Origin: Liolophura sinensis
Lineage: Eukaryota; Mollusca; Polyplacophora; Chitonida; Chitonidae
Direction of reading: 5' to 3'
DNA: 64,000 nt
Assembly (NCBI RefSeq): GCF_032854445.1
Contig: NC_088301.1
Span: 52,313,187 to 52,377,186 of the forward strand
Part shown: positions 33,970 through 47,800 of the stretch, piece after piece
Layout of the letters: each line of letters opens with the position of its first letter
How positions within the stretch are numbered: position 1 is the first letter of the stretch
Made by a program: the position numbers and the translations under genes
The notes under the pieces: model-generated
Seen by the model: only the letters and a program-made list of their open reading frames with translations
What the model was told of the DNA's origin: nothing
Database searches by the model: none

Positions 33970-36900
33970 ATATTCGAGATATTGTATAGAAAGTCACGAT
34001 GTACAATATATATAATAAACAATAATTACACTAGTAAATAAAACAAATCTGTATGAATGAGAATCATCACTGGGAGGGCATCGATGTCTTACCGTTTTCA
34101 TGTCACTTTTACGGTCAACACGTCATACTAGTTTTGCTCTATTTAATGGATGCGGATATAGGTTAAATATTAATGTATTATACATGACAATTTTCCATGC
34201 AAACACAGACTGCGTGTTTATTTTTTTTCAACCATCAGAGTGAGAACTATTTACTTAGACGAGTATTTCCCCAAGAAATCATCTATGAGAAAAGTTACCT
34301 GTCACAGTTTAAAGGATATACTGTCGAAAATAATCAGATGTTTGGAGTTGGTTCAGCTGAACTAACGAAACGCCATTGGTCTATATTTTTTGTCATTTAC
34401 GACAATTAAAAGAGGAAATCCGTCACTGATGTAAACTGTCCTCCCGACGAGATAACATGCAAATGAGGCAGCACGGAGATTCCCACAAAGTAACCTTCGC
34501 TCGTGGATCACACATCTACTAACCAACAATATGACGGATTGAAATATTATCTACATTTCTGTCGCCCATGTTCTATAAAATATTCGCAATTCCCAACGAA
34601 ATGTACGGCAGAACTGAAATTACAAGTTGTTTAGTAGGCTGCATAATTACAACACAACACCGTGTGAGATATTTGAAGTTAACTGAACGGCTCCAGTCAT
34701 CTACACAACAGATCTCGCTACAAGGGAGGGTAATTCTGTCAGAAAGTCAATCTTCGGTCATGTTTTGTAAATATAGCGACATGAAAGAACCGATAAAACT
34801 GATTATGCGATTGTGAACTCAAGGTCAAATATTTGTCAGTAGTCCTCTGGAAGTCTTAACTATGTGTAGATGACGTTAAATACTGGAGCACAATTTTTCC
34901 GCCGTCGGCAATATGTCCCTTTAACGACGCAACCCATGTAGCCTTGAAAATGCACTCACAGAGAGTATTGTGGGCAAATGCTGAAAATACAAGCATCTGT
35001 AGAGCAGCAACATTTTTATTATTGTTCAGAGTGAATCTGTACTGTATGAATTTGGGGAATGTGACACTCGGAGAAAAACTTCCCTTTCCCTCTGAATCTT
35101 GTAAACTTGTGGACATGTGAAAATTAGTTGTGGATTATAGACGGGTTACTGGCCTTTAATAAAACAATGTTAAAAATATTAACATTTGTAAAGAGATGTG
35201 AGCGTTCCACGTTGAGATAGGAGTTCAGCTAAAATGTATGGAACCATAATTTAGCATTTGTTGGGTATTTTCCTGTATCCCTGTTTTATATATTGGTAAT
35301 CTGACACCATTTCACCCCGTTACATGTTTCTCTATTGATTTTGTGTCTCTTTGGCCTGAATTACTGAAGCCATTTTCATTGTAAATCTATTTTTGTGAAT
35401 ATGACTTAAGGATTACGTTTCAGAACAGGCTTTGAAAACTGATCAATGGGATTAGCAAGACAGATAAAAGTTCAGTACCACATAGCAATGAAGGTCTAAT
35501 GTTCAATAAAGATAAAAAGTTTGACATAACAGTGCAGACAGATTCATTTTACCGCTTTAACTAGCATACATATACTATTTCAACACTCCCAAGTTCAAAG
35601 GCTGTCGTCCTACAAACTAAACGGTTGTCTACAGTTAGCAGTGTGTTCAGCGTTTTAATATGAATATTGTTGTGTGTGTAAACGAATTCCTCAATATCAA
35701 TGATCATCAAAGAACGATGTATACGCTAGTTACTCTGAAATATTAAGGTGAAATTAGTGTTTGGCCTAATACCACAAAACGTGGTCTTCCCTTCCGTACT
35801 CTCATATATGTGAATTTCATTCGTGAGGATAAGGTTAAACTTTTGCGTAAAACTGTCTACTTGTCTAATTAATGACACTGCATGCAATTTACCTTGCACA
35901 TAATGTACAGCTCAGATTGTTTTATCGACAAAGGTTTGATCCGATTCTTGCCGTAAATGAATTCGTTAATACTTGCTTCTGAAGACATGGATTGATACTA
36001 CAAACAAGAAAGCATTAGGTAAACAGCTGCCAGACATATAAAAGGGTTACAAAAGCAGAACAAATTAAATCTAAACTACTTTCCGGGGAGTCAACAAGTT
36101 GAATACAACTTCAACAATATAATGTTTTAAATTAAATCGAGGTGATATCCTCGGTCAAGATTTTATTCATTAACCTTTTTCAAACCCGTTGTGTCAATGT
36201 GGAGAGTTGATCATAATCTTTACACACTCAGGCGACAATGCGTCCTAAAACGTTATGATACTTCTTGAAAACTCTAGGTGTAAAAGTAACTGCACGAATT
36301 TAACATTAAGCCTTCTTGTGCAGAATTAATTTAAAACTGGATATTTCTGTGTGTTTAGATTTGTCTGTAGGAATTCGTGTACACAGACTGTAAACAAAAC
36401 AAAAAATGAATATGTACACGTGTTAATAATTCCATTAAGAAATCTCTGCTCAAAGAAAGTCGCAGTCTCATTAGCATTAGAGAACAATGTTAAATTCCCA
36501 TGTGTACAAAGTGGATTGTTCTTCTGTAGCGCAATCAGAAGATTAAATGGTAACGTGAGAGTGAACAGAGTAGCGTAAGAAGCGAACGAATGATTATTGA
36601 TGTATACGTGTAGTGTGAGTAGCAGCTGAGGACCCGTGACGCTGTATCTCCAAGGTAATTAGTAAACAGGTGGTATGAGTAATTGCAGCCTGGGACCCGT
36701 CAGCGGTATTATTGAAGAGAAGCTCTACAGCCGACAACAACCATCTCGCTACAAGAATCACGCTAACATCAAGCCATTATCAAACACTGGTAGTCTGATC
36801 CATCCCTGTACCCATAATTTCCCATTAACGTGAATGGTGCAGTTTCAACAAAAAGCTCGATATAATACGTGTGTCCATGCATTCTGTCCTGCATATCCTT

Positions 36901-39900
36901 TGCCTGCGACTATTGACTGTATAAATGTACAGTGATAAGTACGATGTTGAAATGCATTTTATACACAATGGCTTTTTGCCACCGATACGGCAGTTGACTT
37001 AAATACCGCGGTAATCGCGAAAATATGAACTTGAAGAAAAAACGGCCACCAATATTTATTTCATTATATAGGGTTCATTAGACTATATTTGTGATGACAA
37101 GTATATCAGTTTCAGTACAGATGATACTCAAAGTTATCTAATGCACCCGGTTATCGTCATGTGATATCCGTTGCTTCAACTTGAGGCTAATGTACTTCGC
37201 CAACTATAAAACCATTGGTCAGTGTTTACCACCGGGCAGAGATCCCAGGTAAACACTAGCCAGTGCTATAGGTAAGAATTCTAAGGTTGTTTTGTGTTGT
37301 GCAAATTTCTACTTCTTTTTAATAGCTTCACTATTTCTCCAGCTCACATGCCAGTCTGTCATGGTGACAGAAGGTAATAATCATACTCATTTGAGCGATC
37401 ACTTGTCATTCATGCACTGTGCGGTTGCCGTGCAATCACCGAAAGTAAAGCGTAAACTGCCCTCTGATTATCTGACTGTGTGCCGTGCTTTAAGAAATCC
37501 CTTGTTGACCTTTTCAAAAGGCTTTCTAAGGAGACCACTTCCAGGTGATTTTCTCGTTTAGACTGTCGTCAAATACCGTCCATTCTGACGTTCATGAGAG
37601 CCTTAATCGATGATTCAGTTCAGACGACTCTTTGTTCGCCAGCTCTGTTGTAATTCTAGCTACTTCTGAATGTCATCTCCTTTACTATAATATTGTTGGC
37701 CATAATATTTACCAGAATCTAGGCTGATCTTAAGACTTCTACTTGGTGGTACTACCAAATCGTTTGCCTTTCAGCCAGCTTATAGATCAATATGTACGTA
37801 ACAGGTAGAATAGGAACAAAGCATCTTTACTGGTACAGTTGTGAAATGACAAATTAAATCCAACAGTTAACTGGAACACAAAAAATATATGGACAGCGCA
37901 TGCTCTTACGGGCATTATATGTAAAACACACTACACCGGAGCTCAGTAATTAGAACGTATCGCTCTGACCTTAATTCAGTTGACAGTTATCCTCTGTTCA
38001 CACAAACCAGGTACATCAATCTATCTGTTCGTGCACATAGTTAAAACAGCGGGCCTCGCTTTGGGTACAAACCTGTGGCTGGATCGATTGGAGAGAGAGT
38101 TGCCGAAGGTGGTAGGCGAGTGTAACCTTGCAGGAGAAAGTGAACGTGGTGCGCACAACTCGTTAATATACCGTCACGTACTTTATACATAGCCTCCGCC
38201 GTGCGGTAAACCTACCCTGAAAAGGTGTTCGTTGTTCCTGCTTGTCGCCAGACTATCCTTAGAAATTAATACGATGGAAGTGTCTTTGATTCGACGCATG
38301 GACTACAGCATAATGACAACCCACGTTTTACGCATTTACTCTATTTACACGGAGCTTTTGGTGAAGGATTCTACCCCATTGTCCTCCTGTGAGCATGTGT
38401 CAAAATAGATCCATAAAGCTTCTCATAAATAAGGTGATAACAGTAGGCATCCATTGATTCGTGTGCATGATGAAGAATTCTTTGTAGTAACCTACATATG
38501 TACCGTATGCAACAGGGATTGCATTTGAAACAATTGCATGTTCACGTGACTCTTGTGATAGTCGGACATCTACGCTATTCGAAAAAGTACATCTTCGCCA
38601 CGAGAATGCTTGCTGCTATACGGTTTGATAAAGCCAGACTTTACAACAACTTCCTGGATGGTAAGTCAAAAACTGAGATTCACTTCATTTTCTTCTTTTC
38701 CATCCACATGCGCTTAAGATGTTTATCTTAAAACTAGCAATAGTCATATGAACATAGATATCTTGTGTCACATGCTCAAAAGACAACTCATCGCCTTTAA
38801 ATGAAAATAAAGGCCTCTGAATTCCTTGAAAAGTGTCAAGAAAATCTTAATGCTCACTTTCTCCTTTAATCAACTTTGGTAATTTTGGCATAATTAACAT
38901 GTTCTCTTTGGAGGCTCATCCCTCGTACTCGGAATATTTAAATTTTCATCCATCCTTCCAAAATAAAAAGATCGTGTCAATACAAAAGGAAATACTTGTG
39001 TAGATCATAAACACAAAAATCAAACACCGTTTTAAACAATTATTTTTTGCAAATATATGTCTTAATTAAAAATAATTAGTCATGAAAATTCCAAGTGAAT
39101 GTTGGATTTAATTAGATTGTTATTGATGGCATTCTCAACGTTCTCATAAGACCATCATTGTAAAGGGAGACAACTGAAACGAAGGATGTGGTAGTTACTG
39201 CACAACTAGCTTCTTTCGAACCTCCAGTTATGTTCATTTTTTATACATTTTGTTAATTTTGTTTTCTTTAATGCCCATTAGGGTTCAGTCTTTCTGCTGG
39301 AAGCCCTGTTGTTTTTATTTAGATAATCATTTTACTCCAAAATTTTGCACTTATTCCCTAGCCATTACAAATACATGCTATTGAAATCTTGTCATCTTAT
39401 AACACTCAATTCAACCCTTTTGGCCATATGTCACATGACTTCGAGGATTATATTGGATTATTTGCAATTTCATCGGAATACTTCCCCCTAGAACGACCGA
39501 CTCTACAGATTTCATTCTAACATAGAGGTGTTCTCGAAAACCTTCTCTGTAAGTTATTTTATTTGTGCAAACCAGGCCTCTGTGGTCCTTTTTAATTGGT
39601 CTCGTAGTACCATTGGACATCCGAATGCATGGAGTTGGTGTCTTATAGACAGGAAATCTGGGCTTGAACCCCCGCGTCACTGAAAGGGACGCAACAGCTA
39701 TATATTTTATTTTGTTTGATTTGTTGTTCAAACCTCTGTTTCGTTCACATAGTGAATGTGACATACACAGATATTCGTGTGAGAAGCCAGTTACGGTCGA
39801 CCGATTCTCCTGCAATTATTGCAATTGTGCCACGTAGCAAAACTGGCAAAACGGCCTCGACAGCATAGGCTACATGTAGAACGGAAATAACGCCTGGCGC

Positions 39901-40400
39901 ACATTAGGCCTATCTCTTTTCTAAAGTTTACTCGTCAGTCCTGTTGCCAAGGCCGATGTGGAGACAGAATTGGTGTAATTCAAAATCCGGCTTTTGCGAA
40001 GGAGATTTTTACTAAAAATTTCTCCGACGTTGGAACGGGGTGCAACAGGAACAATACTGAAATAAAGCGCCCTCAGTGCTCTTTTCCCAATTACACATTC
40101 GAATCCAGCTTGGGGTCGACTACATTGAGGCGGTCACATGACAACACTAGTGAAACCCAGCAACATTGAAATCCAGCAACATTGAAACCAAAAATACGTC
40201 CATTTCCGTTTTTACTCCCAAGTTTATAATGCTAGGCATATATTACCAGAACTCCATTAAAGGGAATACAACAGAAGCGTGTGATGGACACAAAGTATGT
40301 CCCAACCTCCTGGAAATTATTTTCAAACCCCACACCTGCTGCACTAGTCCTTCTTGATAATATAAAATGGTTATTTTTGTAGCCTGGCGCTTAGCACAGA
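33970..40400. other. Non-coding interval
   Basis: No gene or family is recognised over 6.4 kb. A left hairpin arm CAAGGGAGGGTAATT occurs at 34720 and AAAGGGAGACAACT at 39163. The 134-codon minus-strand frame at 39815-39411 has no known motif; its DNA contains GGGGGTTCAAGCCC (minus strand, 39675-39662), like a tRNA B box, so it may be a SINE head. Confidence 0.5.
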
Positions 40401-40412
40401 GAGGTTGGAAGA

Positions 40413-40616
40413 AGGAAACAAGACTGGTTGGCCATGTGTCAGTATAATATGATTGGATGGGACTTCATGCCCATTGTTTTCACAATGACACTTCAGTGGC
40501 GGCATGGACTCGACCTGCTACAAGAAGACACAGTATGTGTGCACACGTTTAATGACTCATCACATGACTTCAAAATTGTTAAGTACGACATAAAACCACA
40601 GGCATACATACATACA
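40413..40616 (+). mobile_element. SINE-B, 5'-truncated, diverged
   Basis: Matches the SINE-B body and end in order: AAACAAGACTGGTTGG, TGTCAGTATAATATG, CGACCTGCTACAAGAAGACA, CATGACTTCAAAATTGTTAA, GTACGACATAAAACC, ending (CATA)n in place of (CACT)n. Confidence 0.75.
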
Positions 40617-40624
40617 TTTGTTGA

Positions 40625-41690
40625 TAAATATTGCTCGTTCTATTTTATAGAACTTAACGGGAGATGAGTGCTAAGAAGACATTTCCGTTGTCTTGATTGT
40701 ATGTGACAATTGAATAGACTTGTCATACTAACAAAAACTAGAGACGTTGCTTGCAGTTTCCTGAATGATAAATGCAGATGTCTACCTTGAAGCCTTTATA
40801 CGACGACTGCGTGATCCAGGATGTACTGAGCGTACCCGAGATACATTTACTGATTCAAGGACAATGGGTGTGTTGCTGATTTATATCTCCTGGAGAGTGA
40901 TGTTTATAGGAAATTTCACATGCTTTTTGTGACAGGTGTGATATTGGTGCACGGCAATCTCTACTTGCTATTGTGACAAAAGGTCCACTGGGCAATTCAC
41001 GTACCTCTGTATGTACTGAAATTAATTTCCCATGAGCATAAGTAACGAGAGATTAATTGAGGTTTCCCCTTATTTGCCTTCCTTTCGCACTCAATCAAAT
41101 AACCGTGTTTATACGATAGGGGGTTCGTCTAATAGCTTTAAAATGGGCTTAATCAAGACCAGTAAGCCTATGTTCGTAGGGGATGTGTTCAACTTTGCAA
41201 TAATGTGTAACTTATATGTGATGGTTCCTTTGCAGTGTGTTGCAGCGGTTGACCTAATTTTCTCCAACTATAGGTCTGACTAAATCTCATTTATTGGGTT
41301 ATTATAAAAGTCTCAATAGGCGATCCATTATATGGAACAGCTGGAATCATTCACATAATATGAATCTGGTCATGCCACTCTGATCGAATTTTCGGAAATG
41401 TTTATGACGTCAATAATGCCTCATCAAACTGTGTGCAATTTAGACCTTGATAAACGACAGTGCCTGAGTGGTGAAGTAGTGGCTATCTGAGAAGTGCAAA
41501 ATCCTTGATGACTGGGTCCTTCGCCTCTTCTGCTATTGACTGGCATATAACAGGAATGCATGCTGCACAGAATAGCTGGTCAGAGATTTTGCCGATACTA
41601 CATTTGACAACGATGCCCAAGTCTGAAAGAATATAAAGGGGAAAGATTACCTGCAAAACATGACCACGTACAGTATCAAATTAAGCCTGT
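40625..41690. other. Non-coding interval
   Basis: I see no gene or repeat. The 83-codon open frame at 41032-41283 lacks recognisable features. Confidence 0.5.
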
Positions 41691-41699
41691 GGCGTGATG

Positions 41700-42280
41700 A
41701 TAGTTCATTGCTATAGTATTGTAGACCTAGTGGTTCACTCACCAGTATCGCATTTGTATATTTAGAGGTTCAAACCTCATATCTGGAAGCCCTATTGTAA
41801 TTGTTCGGATTCTTCTTATTATTAGGGGTCCATGCAGGTAGTCCTGCGGGACACCTATTGAGATCGTTCGTATTATTATTAGGGACCCCGTTCTCTCCAA
41901 ACGGGATTTTTATTGTAATAGTTGTGTTTTCTCTTATTGTTATTTTTATTATTATTTTTTTTTGGTTATTATTGTTATTATTATTTCACCGATTTTGTGA
42001 TCGCGCTACTGTCTAGACGCCCAGACCGTTTGACCGGTTGGCTTGAAACTTTGCTGTAAACTTACCCTGTACCTGTTATCAGTCCAGCAATTCGTTTTCT
42101 TTCTATGTCACGTTTTTTGGCAGCCATTTTGGATTTGTAGCAAATCGTTTAAACATCTTTTCCAAAAGCACTGAACGGATTGTTCTGAATTTTGATATGC
42201 AGGTAGACTCGTCCGAGCTTGAATAAGTTTGAGAGAATCGTTGACGTCCGGTTAAAACTTGAGAAAGTCGCCAATTCTCT
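41700..42280 (+). repeat. Repeat E copy 1, with tRNA-like head and hairpins
   Basis: Starts with a tRNA-like segment (CCTAGTGGTTCACTCACC, later GAGGTTCAAACCTC). Then come GC-rich hairpins (GTCCTGCGGGAC at 41840-41851; CCCCGTTCTCTCCAAACGGG at 41886), a (TTATTAT) run, and a body CATTTTGGATTTG, AAATCGTTTAAACATC, TTCCAAAAGCACTGAACGGA, TTGATATGCAGGTAGAC. The body recurs at 43830-44110 and 44570-44890. This copy abuts the 5' end of the Penelope-like element. Confidence 0.7.
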
Positions 42281-42284
42281 CGGT

Positions 42285-43800
42285 ATTTACTAAAACAGGT
42301 CACCGTTACATTAATGTCAGAAGCAATCCGGCTTTCTTTAGTTCTACTCTTTATAAAGGTTACCACTCATGGGATGTTACATTATTTAATAAATTACTTG
42401 AATTTCTCATTAATAACATCTATGTGAAATTCGGAGATACCATTTACCAACAGTGCATAGGTATTCCAATGGGTACCAATTGTGCGCCTCTTTTGGCAGA
42501 CCTATACCAGTTTTCATATGAATACGACTATATGCAGAAATTACTTAAAAGTAATATCTTTAAAGCTCGATCCTTTTCATTTACCAAGCGGTATATTGAT
42601 GATCTACTGGCGTTAAATAATCCCCATATTGCTGAAGCTGTGAAGGAAATCTTAATTGGATTTAAAGGAGGCAACAGATAGTCCTGATGATACATCTTAT
42701 TTGGATCTATATCTGTACAAAGACGAACAAGGTCTCCTTTCACGCCGCCTTTACGACAAAAGGGATAATTGCAAGTTTGATATTGTAAATTATCCTTATT
42801 TAGATAGCAATATACCAAAGGGTCCTGCATATGGCGTATACATATCTCGCCTTGTAGCATTTGTCAGATCTTGCGTCAATTGTGATGACTTTAATCTGCG
42901 TCACAAGTTGCTAGTTAAAAAACTAGTTTGTCAAGGATACTCCATCGAACGCCTTCATTCTAAGTTTCTCAAATTTTACACTGAGTATAACACTCTCGTT
43001 GGCAGGTATGGACAAAATGTTCAGAATCTCTGGCGATCTGCATTGTGATCAACCACATAGACGGCGCTGTTATCCCTATTTACATATCTATCACGTACAT
43101 GGTATTTAACAACATAGATGGCGCTGGTTGCCCAGTGTAACCGTCTATCTTGTATGTCATGTGTAACATCATAGATGGCGCCTCTTGTAGCATGAGGTCT
43201 TCACATATTAACGGGAAAGACGTAATCGTCCGTTACTTTTGAATCACAATCTGATCGGTTAGGGTCTGTAACGCTCGTCATTTTCAAACTGTATCTAATA
43301 CCGCTTAACCTGGGGCTAGGGGCCTTAAAGGTAGCCATGCTAATTACATCAGCATGATGCCTTTATGAACAGTTGCAATTAAAGCGCGACTGAGATACTT
43401 GTTTAATTGTCATTTGACATGGAACTCATTTACGGACTACGAATTTGAACTTTGATATGGAATTCATGCCTGGAATATTCATTGTCTGCCCGGCATCATT
43501 GAAAACTGATGACCGCTTCTCTCTTGTTTGTTACCGGCTTTATTTCTTATTTGCATAATTTCCTACATACCTTTGTCTTTGGGAGTTAGTGTTAAAAGTT
43601 GTTTTGGAAATGGATCTTGCGATTATCGACTTGGAACGCCCTTTACGGACTACGAATGGTATAGAAATGTCGGACTTGACGCTTATATTTATTGCTTTCT
43701 GCTGCACTGTCCATGGTTTCCTGAAACGGTTGTGCCATTACTTATAGCTATCATGTCTAATATTTGATGGCGTACAATGATGAATACAACAACGAACGAC
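42285..43800 (+). pseudogene. Penelope-like retroelement, 5'-truncated RT plus 3' hydrophobic frame
   Basis: An RT that would copy the element's RNA. 42285-42670 gives FTKTGHRYINVRSNPAFFSS, YVKFGDTIYQQCIGIPMGTN (RT motif with GIPMG), CAPLLADLYQFSYEYDYMQK and the catalytic RYIDDLLALN. After a frame change at about 42660 come SYLDLYLYKDEQGLLSRRLY, DSNIPKGPAYGVYISRLVAF and RHKLLVKKLVCQGYSIERLH, ending TGA at 43046. Another frame at 43528-43767 (LFLICIISYIPLSLGV, FGNGSCDYRLGTPFTDYEWY) has counterparts downstream of the 20.2-kb copy, so it belongs to the element. I assign it to Penelope-like elements from the motif wording; a DIRS-like or other RT group is not excluded. The N-terminus and any GIY-YIG domain are not seen. 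Confidence 0.82.
43056..43185 (+). repeat. 56-bp tandem repeat, three units, after the RT stop
   Basis: CATAGACGGCGC at 43056, CATAGATGGCGC at 43113 and again at 43169, each followed by diverged sequence ending near GTA or GTCTATC. Regular spacing of 56-57 bp in the element's non-coding part. Confidence 0.7.
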
Positions 43801-43829
43801 GTGGACCCCGACGAAACTGCTTTGCAGTT

Positions 43830-44110
43830 CTAGTTATCTTTTTTGAGGTTATTATTATTCCTCACGATTTTGTTTCTGAATTGTAGAAAATTGGTAAGAG
43901 CTAGAATGTTGAAATCTTAACACATGATAGATCTCTGTCTAAACCTTTGCGCCGTGACTTTTGGTGACAATCGGTCATGTGACATGGCAGCCATATTGGA
44001 TTTTCTTCATAAACCCGACCCTTCTTTAAAAAGCTTCTTCTGGATAATGGCTGGACCAATTTGCTTCAAATTATATACCATTCTATTTGGCATAGCTCAA
44101 TATTAGTCGT
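43830..44110 (+). repeat. Repeat E copy 2
   Basis: Begins with the perfect palindrome AACTGCTTTGCAGTT (43817-43831, AACTG CTTTG CAGTT), then TTATTATTATTCC, CACGATTTTG, and the body GGCAGCCATATTGGATTTTC and GGATAATGGCTGGACC. It directly follows the 3' end of the Penelope-like element, mirroring copy 1 at its 5' end. Confidence 0.6.
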
Positions 44111-44569
44111 ATATGAAAATATTTTGAAATAATGCATTTTTAGTGTGTTTAAATATCCAAATTAATTAATTAGGATACACAGATAACACCGGCATTAAAA
44201 GCATTGCTTTTTGTTTCGAACAATAGACAAATGTATGGCATATATTGTGTATGAAGTTTGCGTGACATGAAAGCACGTGGCATGAAAAACGTGAAAATGT
44301 TTTGAAAGTCTTAAAGTGAAAAAGTGCAAAATAAATTACACTGAAATTTTAACACAATATAACCCATAGACAGCGAAATAAAGTTTGAGAAAGAAATTGG
44401 AATCTAGTTAAAAATCACTTCCGATCGCCATCTTGACAAAGGCAAAATATGGACATGCAACAAATGTTAATAGATTTAAATGAGCAAATAATTTAGCCAT
44501 ATGTTGTTTAGTATGCTTAACTTAACTTATGTGTGTTCTATATGATGAGAGAAAACCATCCCCAGGCGT

Positions 44570-44890
44570 GTCCCAGGTATTATTTATCCAAATTTTTGAA
44601 ATCGCTACAGACTAAACAGTTTGATCAGTTGACGTGATATTTTGCAGTGAAATCCCCCAATAACTGACGTTGTGCGATCTCCCATTTCGTGTTTTCCATA
44701 TGACGTGGATTGGCGGCCATATTGTATTTATATGAAATCATTTAAACATCTTCTCAAGAATCACTTAACGGATTGGTCTGAAATTTGACATGCAGGTAGG
44801 CCGTTGGTGTCAATAGGTTTCGAAAAATCGTTGAGTTCCAGTTAAAAATTTGGAAACTCGCCATTGATCAAAGATGTGACTGGTTTTGAA
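44570..44890 (+). repeat. Repeat E copy 3
   Basis: CAGACTAAACAGTTTGATCA, GTTGACGTGATATTTTGCAG, GGCGGCCATATTGTATTT, AAATCATTTAAACATCTTCT, CACTTAACGGATTGGTCTGA and ACATGCAGGTAGG match copy 1 block by block. No GC hairpin head in this copy. Confidence 0.7.
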
Positions 44891-44899
44891 ATTTCAATT

Positions 44900-47800
44900 T
44901 TTAGCGTACTCTGGTGTAGTTCAAGCCGCTGATTCAGAATCTGCTTTTATTTTTTGACTATCTTTGTAACTTTTTGAGATATAGTCAAATAAGCTGAAAC
45001 TTTTAATGACCTGAAACTCGAGAACTATGGTAACTACAATCAGTAGTTTTCTCGCTAAATGCGCACAAGCCAAAGTACGCAATTCGAGAGATACAAATTG
45101 AAACACATTGATTTAGCCTGGAGACATATATCGTGTATGTGTTCTCTTGATTATGTGGTTTGTACTGCAGTTGTGATTGGCTAACCCTGTGCCACTGAAC
45201 GGCGAAGATGATTGACTTTGGGAAATTGACATTAGGCAGGTCACACCGGGCTTGTATTACTCACACCAGCCAGTGATGTCATAGTTCAATCCCAGCTTAC
45301 AGAATTTGTCACGTAATTAAAATTTTATGAATTTAAAAATCGCTGTACGCTGCTTGGCAGATATCTAGCTAATTCCTTGCAATTTTGCCTGTCTGGGAAA
45401 CATAAACTGTGACCAGTCAATCAATGTTTTCCTGAAGTTAGTTGAAAATTTTGTTACATGACACATATATTATTCACGTCGTTAGCCTTTATTGTATGGT
45501 GTCTTGGTGAAGTGTGTTTGTAACTTACTTCAAACACACTTAAACACAGATGACTCTTGCTTCTTGCAAGTAGGTAACTTCATGTAGGAACTTTGTTAAA
45601 ATGGATCAAACCATTATATTTGTCAGTTAATAAGTAGATAAGGTTTGTACTAGTGGCACAGAGTTTATTAATGATCTACTGGAACGCTCAGTTTGGTTGA
45701 CGGCTGTTATACGAATATCTGTTTCGACACATAGATTTGTTATTTTGCTTGACTATCTTTGAATATGCATTTGAAACATTGATTTGTGTTTGAAGTTACA
45801 ATCCCTACAGAAATTATTTCTTCTCAGGTATAAGTAACGTCTAATAAAACTAAGTGTGTTTCACGATGAATCCATTTATTATTAATTATAGTCAATGCAG
45901 GAGTAAGTTTCATTAATATGAACGTTTGCAAATCATCAGCAAATCATCAACACCAAAAAGTCTATTTAATTCTGTGCTCACATGTTCTAATTGGTACAAG
46001 CCACATAAATTGTTAAACATTTTATTTTGAGTAATTCAAGGGTAATATAGAGTGAGTTTGGAATCTATGGGTAACCAGTAAATTAACCAGTAAAAAGTCT
46101 TGAAAGATTTTAGCGAATCTTAACGAACCTGAAATCAAGTGTGGTAGTAGGTGTTTTTTTTTTCTGAAGGTACAAAAACCAGCTGCGACCAAAAGTGATC
46201 GATGGCCATCGTGAGTAAATTCGAGCATTGTCGTACGAGCACCGTATATTGACTTACTATACTAGGCCGGGAAAGAGTCGAAGTGTCAGTTTAGATGCAA
46301 ATTATTTCTTAGGTTTCCATCGACCACAATTGTCCACGATCTAAAGATCGCTACCATTCACCGTGGGCCTAAATAGATAGTCATAGCTCTTGCTTGGTTG
46401 GCGTTAATTGACAAGAGACCAGTTTTCACCGGTTGGGTGTCACCGTTTGCTAACTATATAGATAAAAGAATGTTGTTGTCGCTGCTGTATGTGGTTTTGC
46501 TCGCTACGGTGTCATTTTATAGTGACACACGCGCTGCATAAGCAGCGTAAGCAGTGCTCATTATTTGCATTAATCCAGTAACGCGGTCATGATTCATTTA
46601 TATCGGCACTGCCTCTGCAACCTAATTCATAGCAAAGTACACGTAAAAAATTTTTGATAGGCTCGTAGGATACCATAGTTCCCGAAGCCATTCTTCATGT
46701 GGAAACCTGCAGTGGATTGACCTACTGTTGAATGAGCAGTTGTGTAGAATCTGTGTTGTTATTTTTTATTGTTGTTTAACACCCTACTCTCCTAAGACAG
46801 TGGCAAGGTTTTGGGCTGATAGAAAACGGTGTGTCCATAGTAAACCACAAACCTTTTGTCAAATTACTGACCAAGTTTCTCACAAATGTGCAAAGCAAGA
46901 GATCTGCAACGAAATTTTTGCAAGATTACAAAACAGAAGCTGCCGAGCACTTTCGAACACTTACTACCGCCGGTGACAATTAAAGAATTCAGAACGGGAT
47001 TGAACACACACGTAGTGTATCTAGAGTCAAAACGGATTTTCGTATACAGATTATCAATAATCGCAAAACCAATTTCCATAGCAACATTCCACGTAAACTA
47101 CCAAATCACTAACAACCATAGTAACAATCACTATGAAAAGTAAGAAATTCGGACGGATTCTTGCAAACACGCAGTGTGACCTAACGACTGAAAGGCAAGC
47201 GCTTGTACCACTCAACTGATTTGCGCTCCCTGCATTGCTAAACATACGGCTGTACGTGCATGGCTTGCCAAATGCGTTAGCTCACAGATTTCTTCATGCG
47301 ATAATTTCAGAGCACCTGCCAGTTGATGACTTTATGTAGGGTGTGTTAAGTCTTAAGTTTTGGCGGTGAAGGCATGCGCGGCCCGTACAGGTGTATCTAT
47401 GACACGCAATGGCCGACTTCTCTGCCACCAGCTTAGTCATGGAGTAGGAGGTGATTAGATACCATATCGATCTGGAGGCTGATAACTAGGCTTTGCCCTT
47501 CCGGCGGAGCAACAAGCCGGAAGCCAATGTGATGTTGTGGAAAATCACGCCGATATATTTGATTATTGTTCTAAGCCGGCGCCTACATTGTAAAACGGAA
47601 AGCTGCAGCGAATAGAACTGGGGCTTCGTGAACATGATGACACCTTAATGGTTCACTGATGTGACTACAGATGACTCATCGTTTGTGTCTTTAATAATTG
47701 CAGACAAATTCGACACACGATCTCGAGAGCTCCATATTCTGTCACAATACTTCATGGGTGAAATCAGTCAAATGAAACTTACATAAGATAAAGCTTTGAG

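Noticed and set aside
39411-39815. 134-codon minus-strand frame as a gene; tRNA-like GGGGGTTCAAGCCC within it
   Set aside because: No protein family resemblance, and a complete tRNA cloverleaf could not be laid out, so neither is reported as a gene.
42103-42366. 87-codon minus-strand frame
   Set aside because: Falls in repeat E and the RT start on the other strand; no motif.
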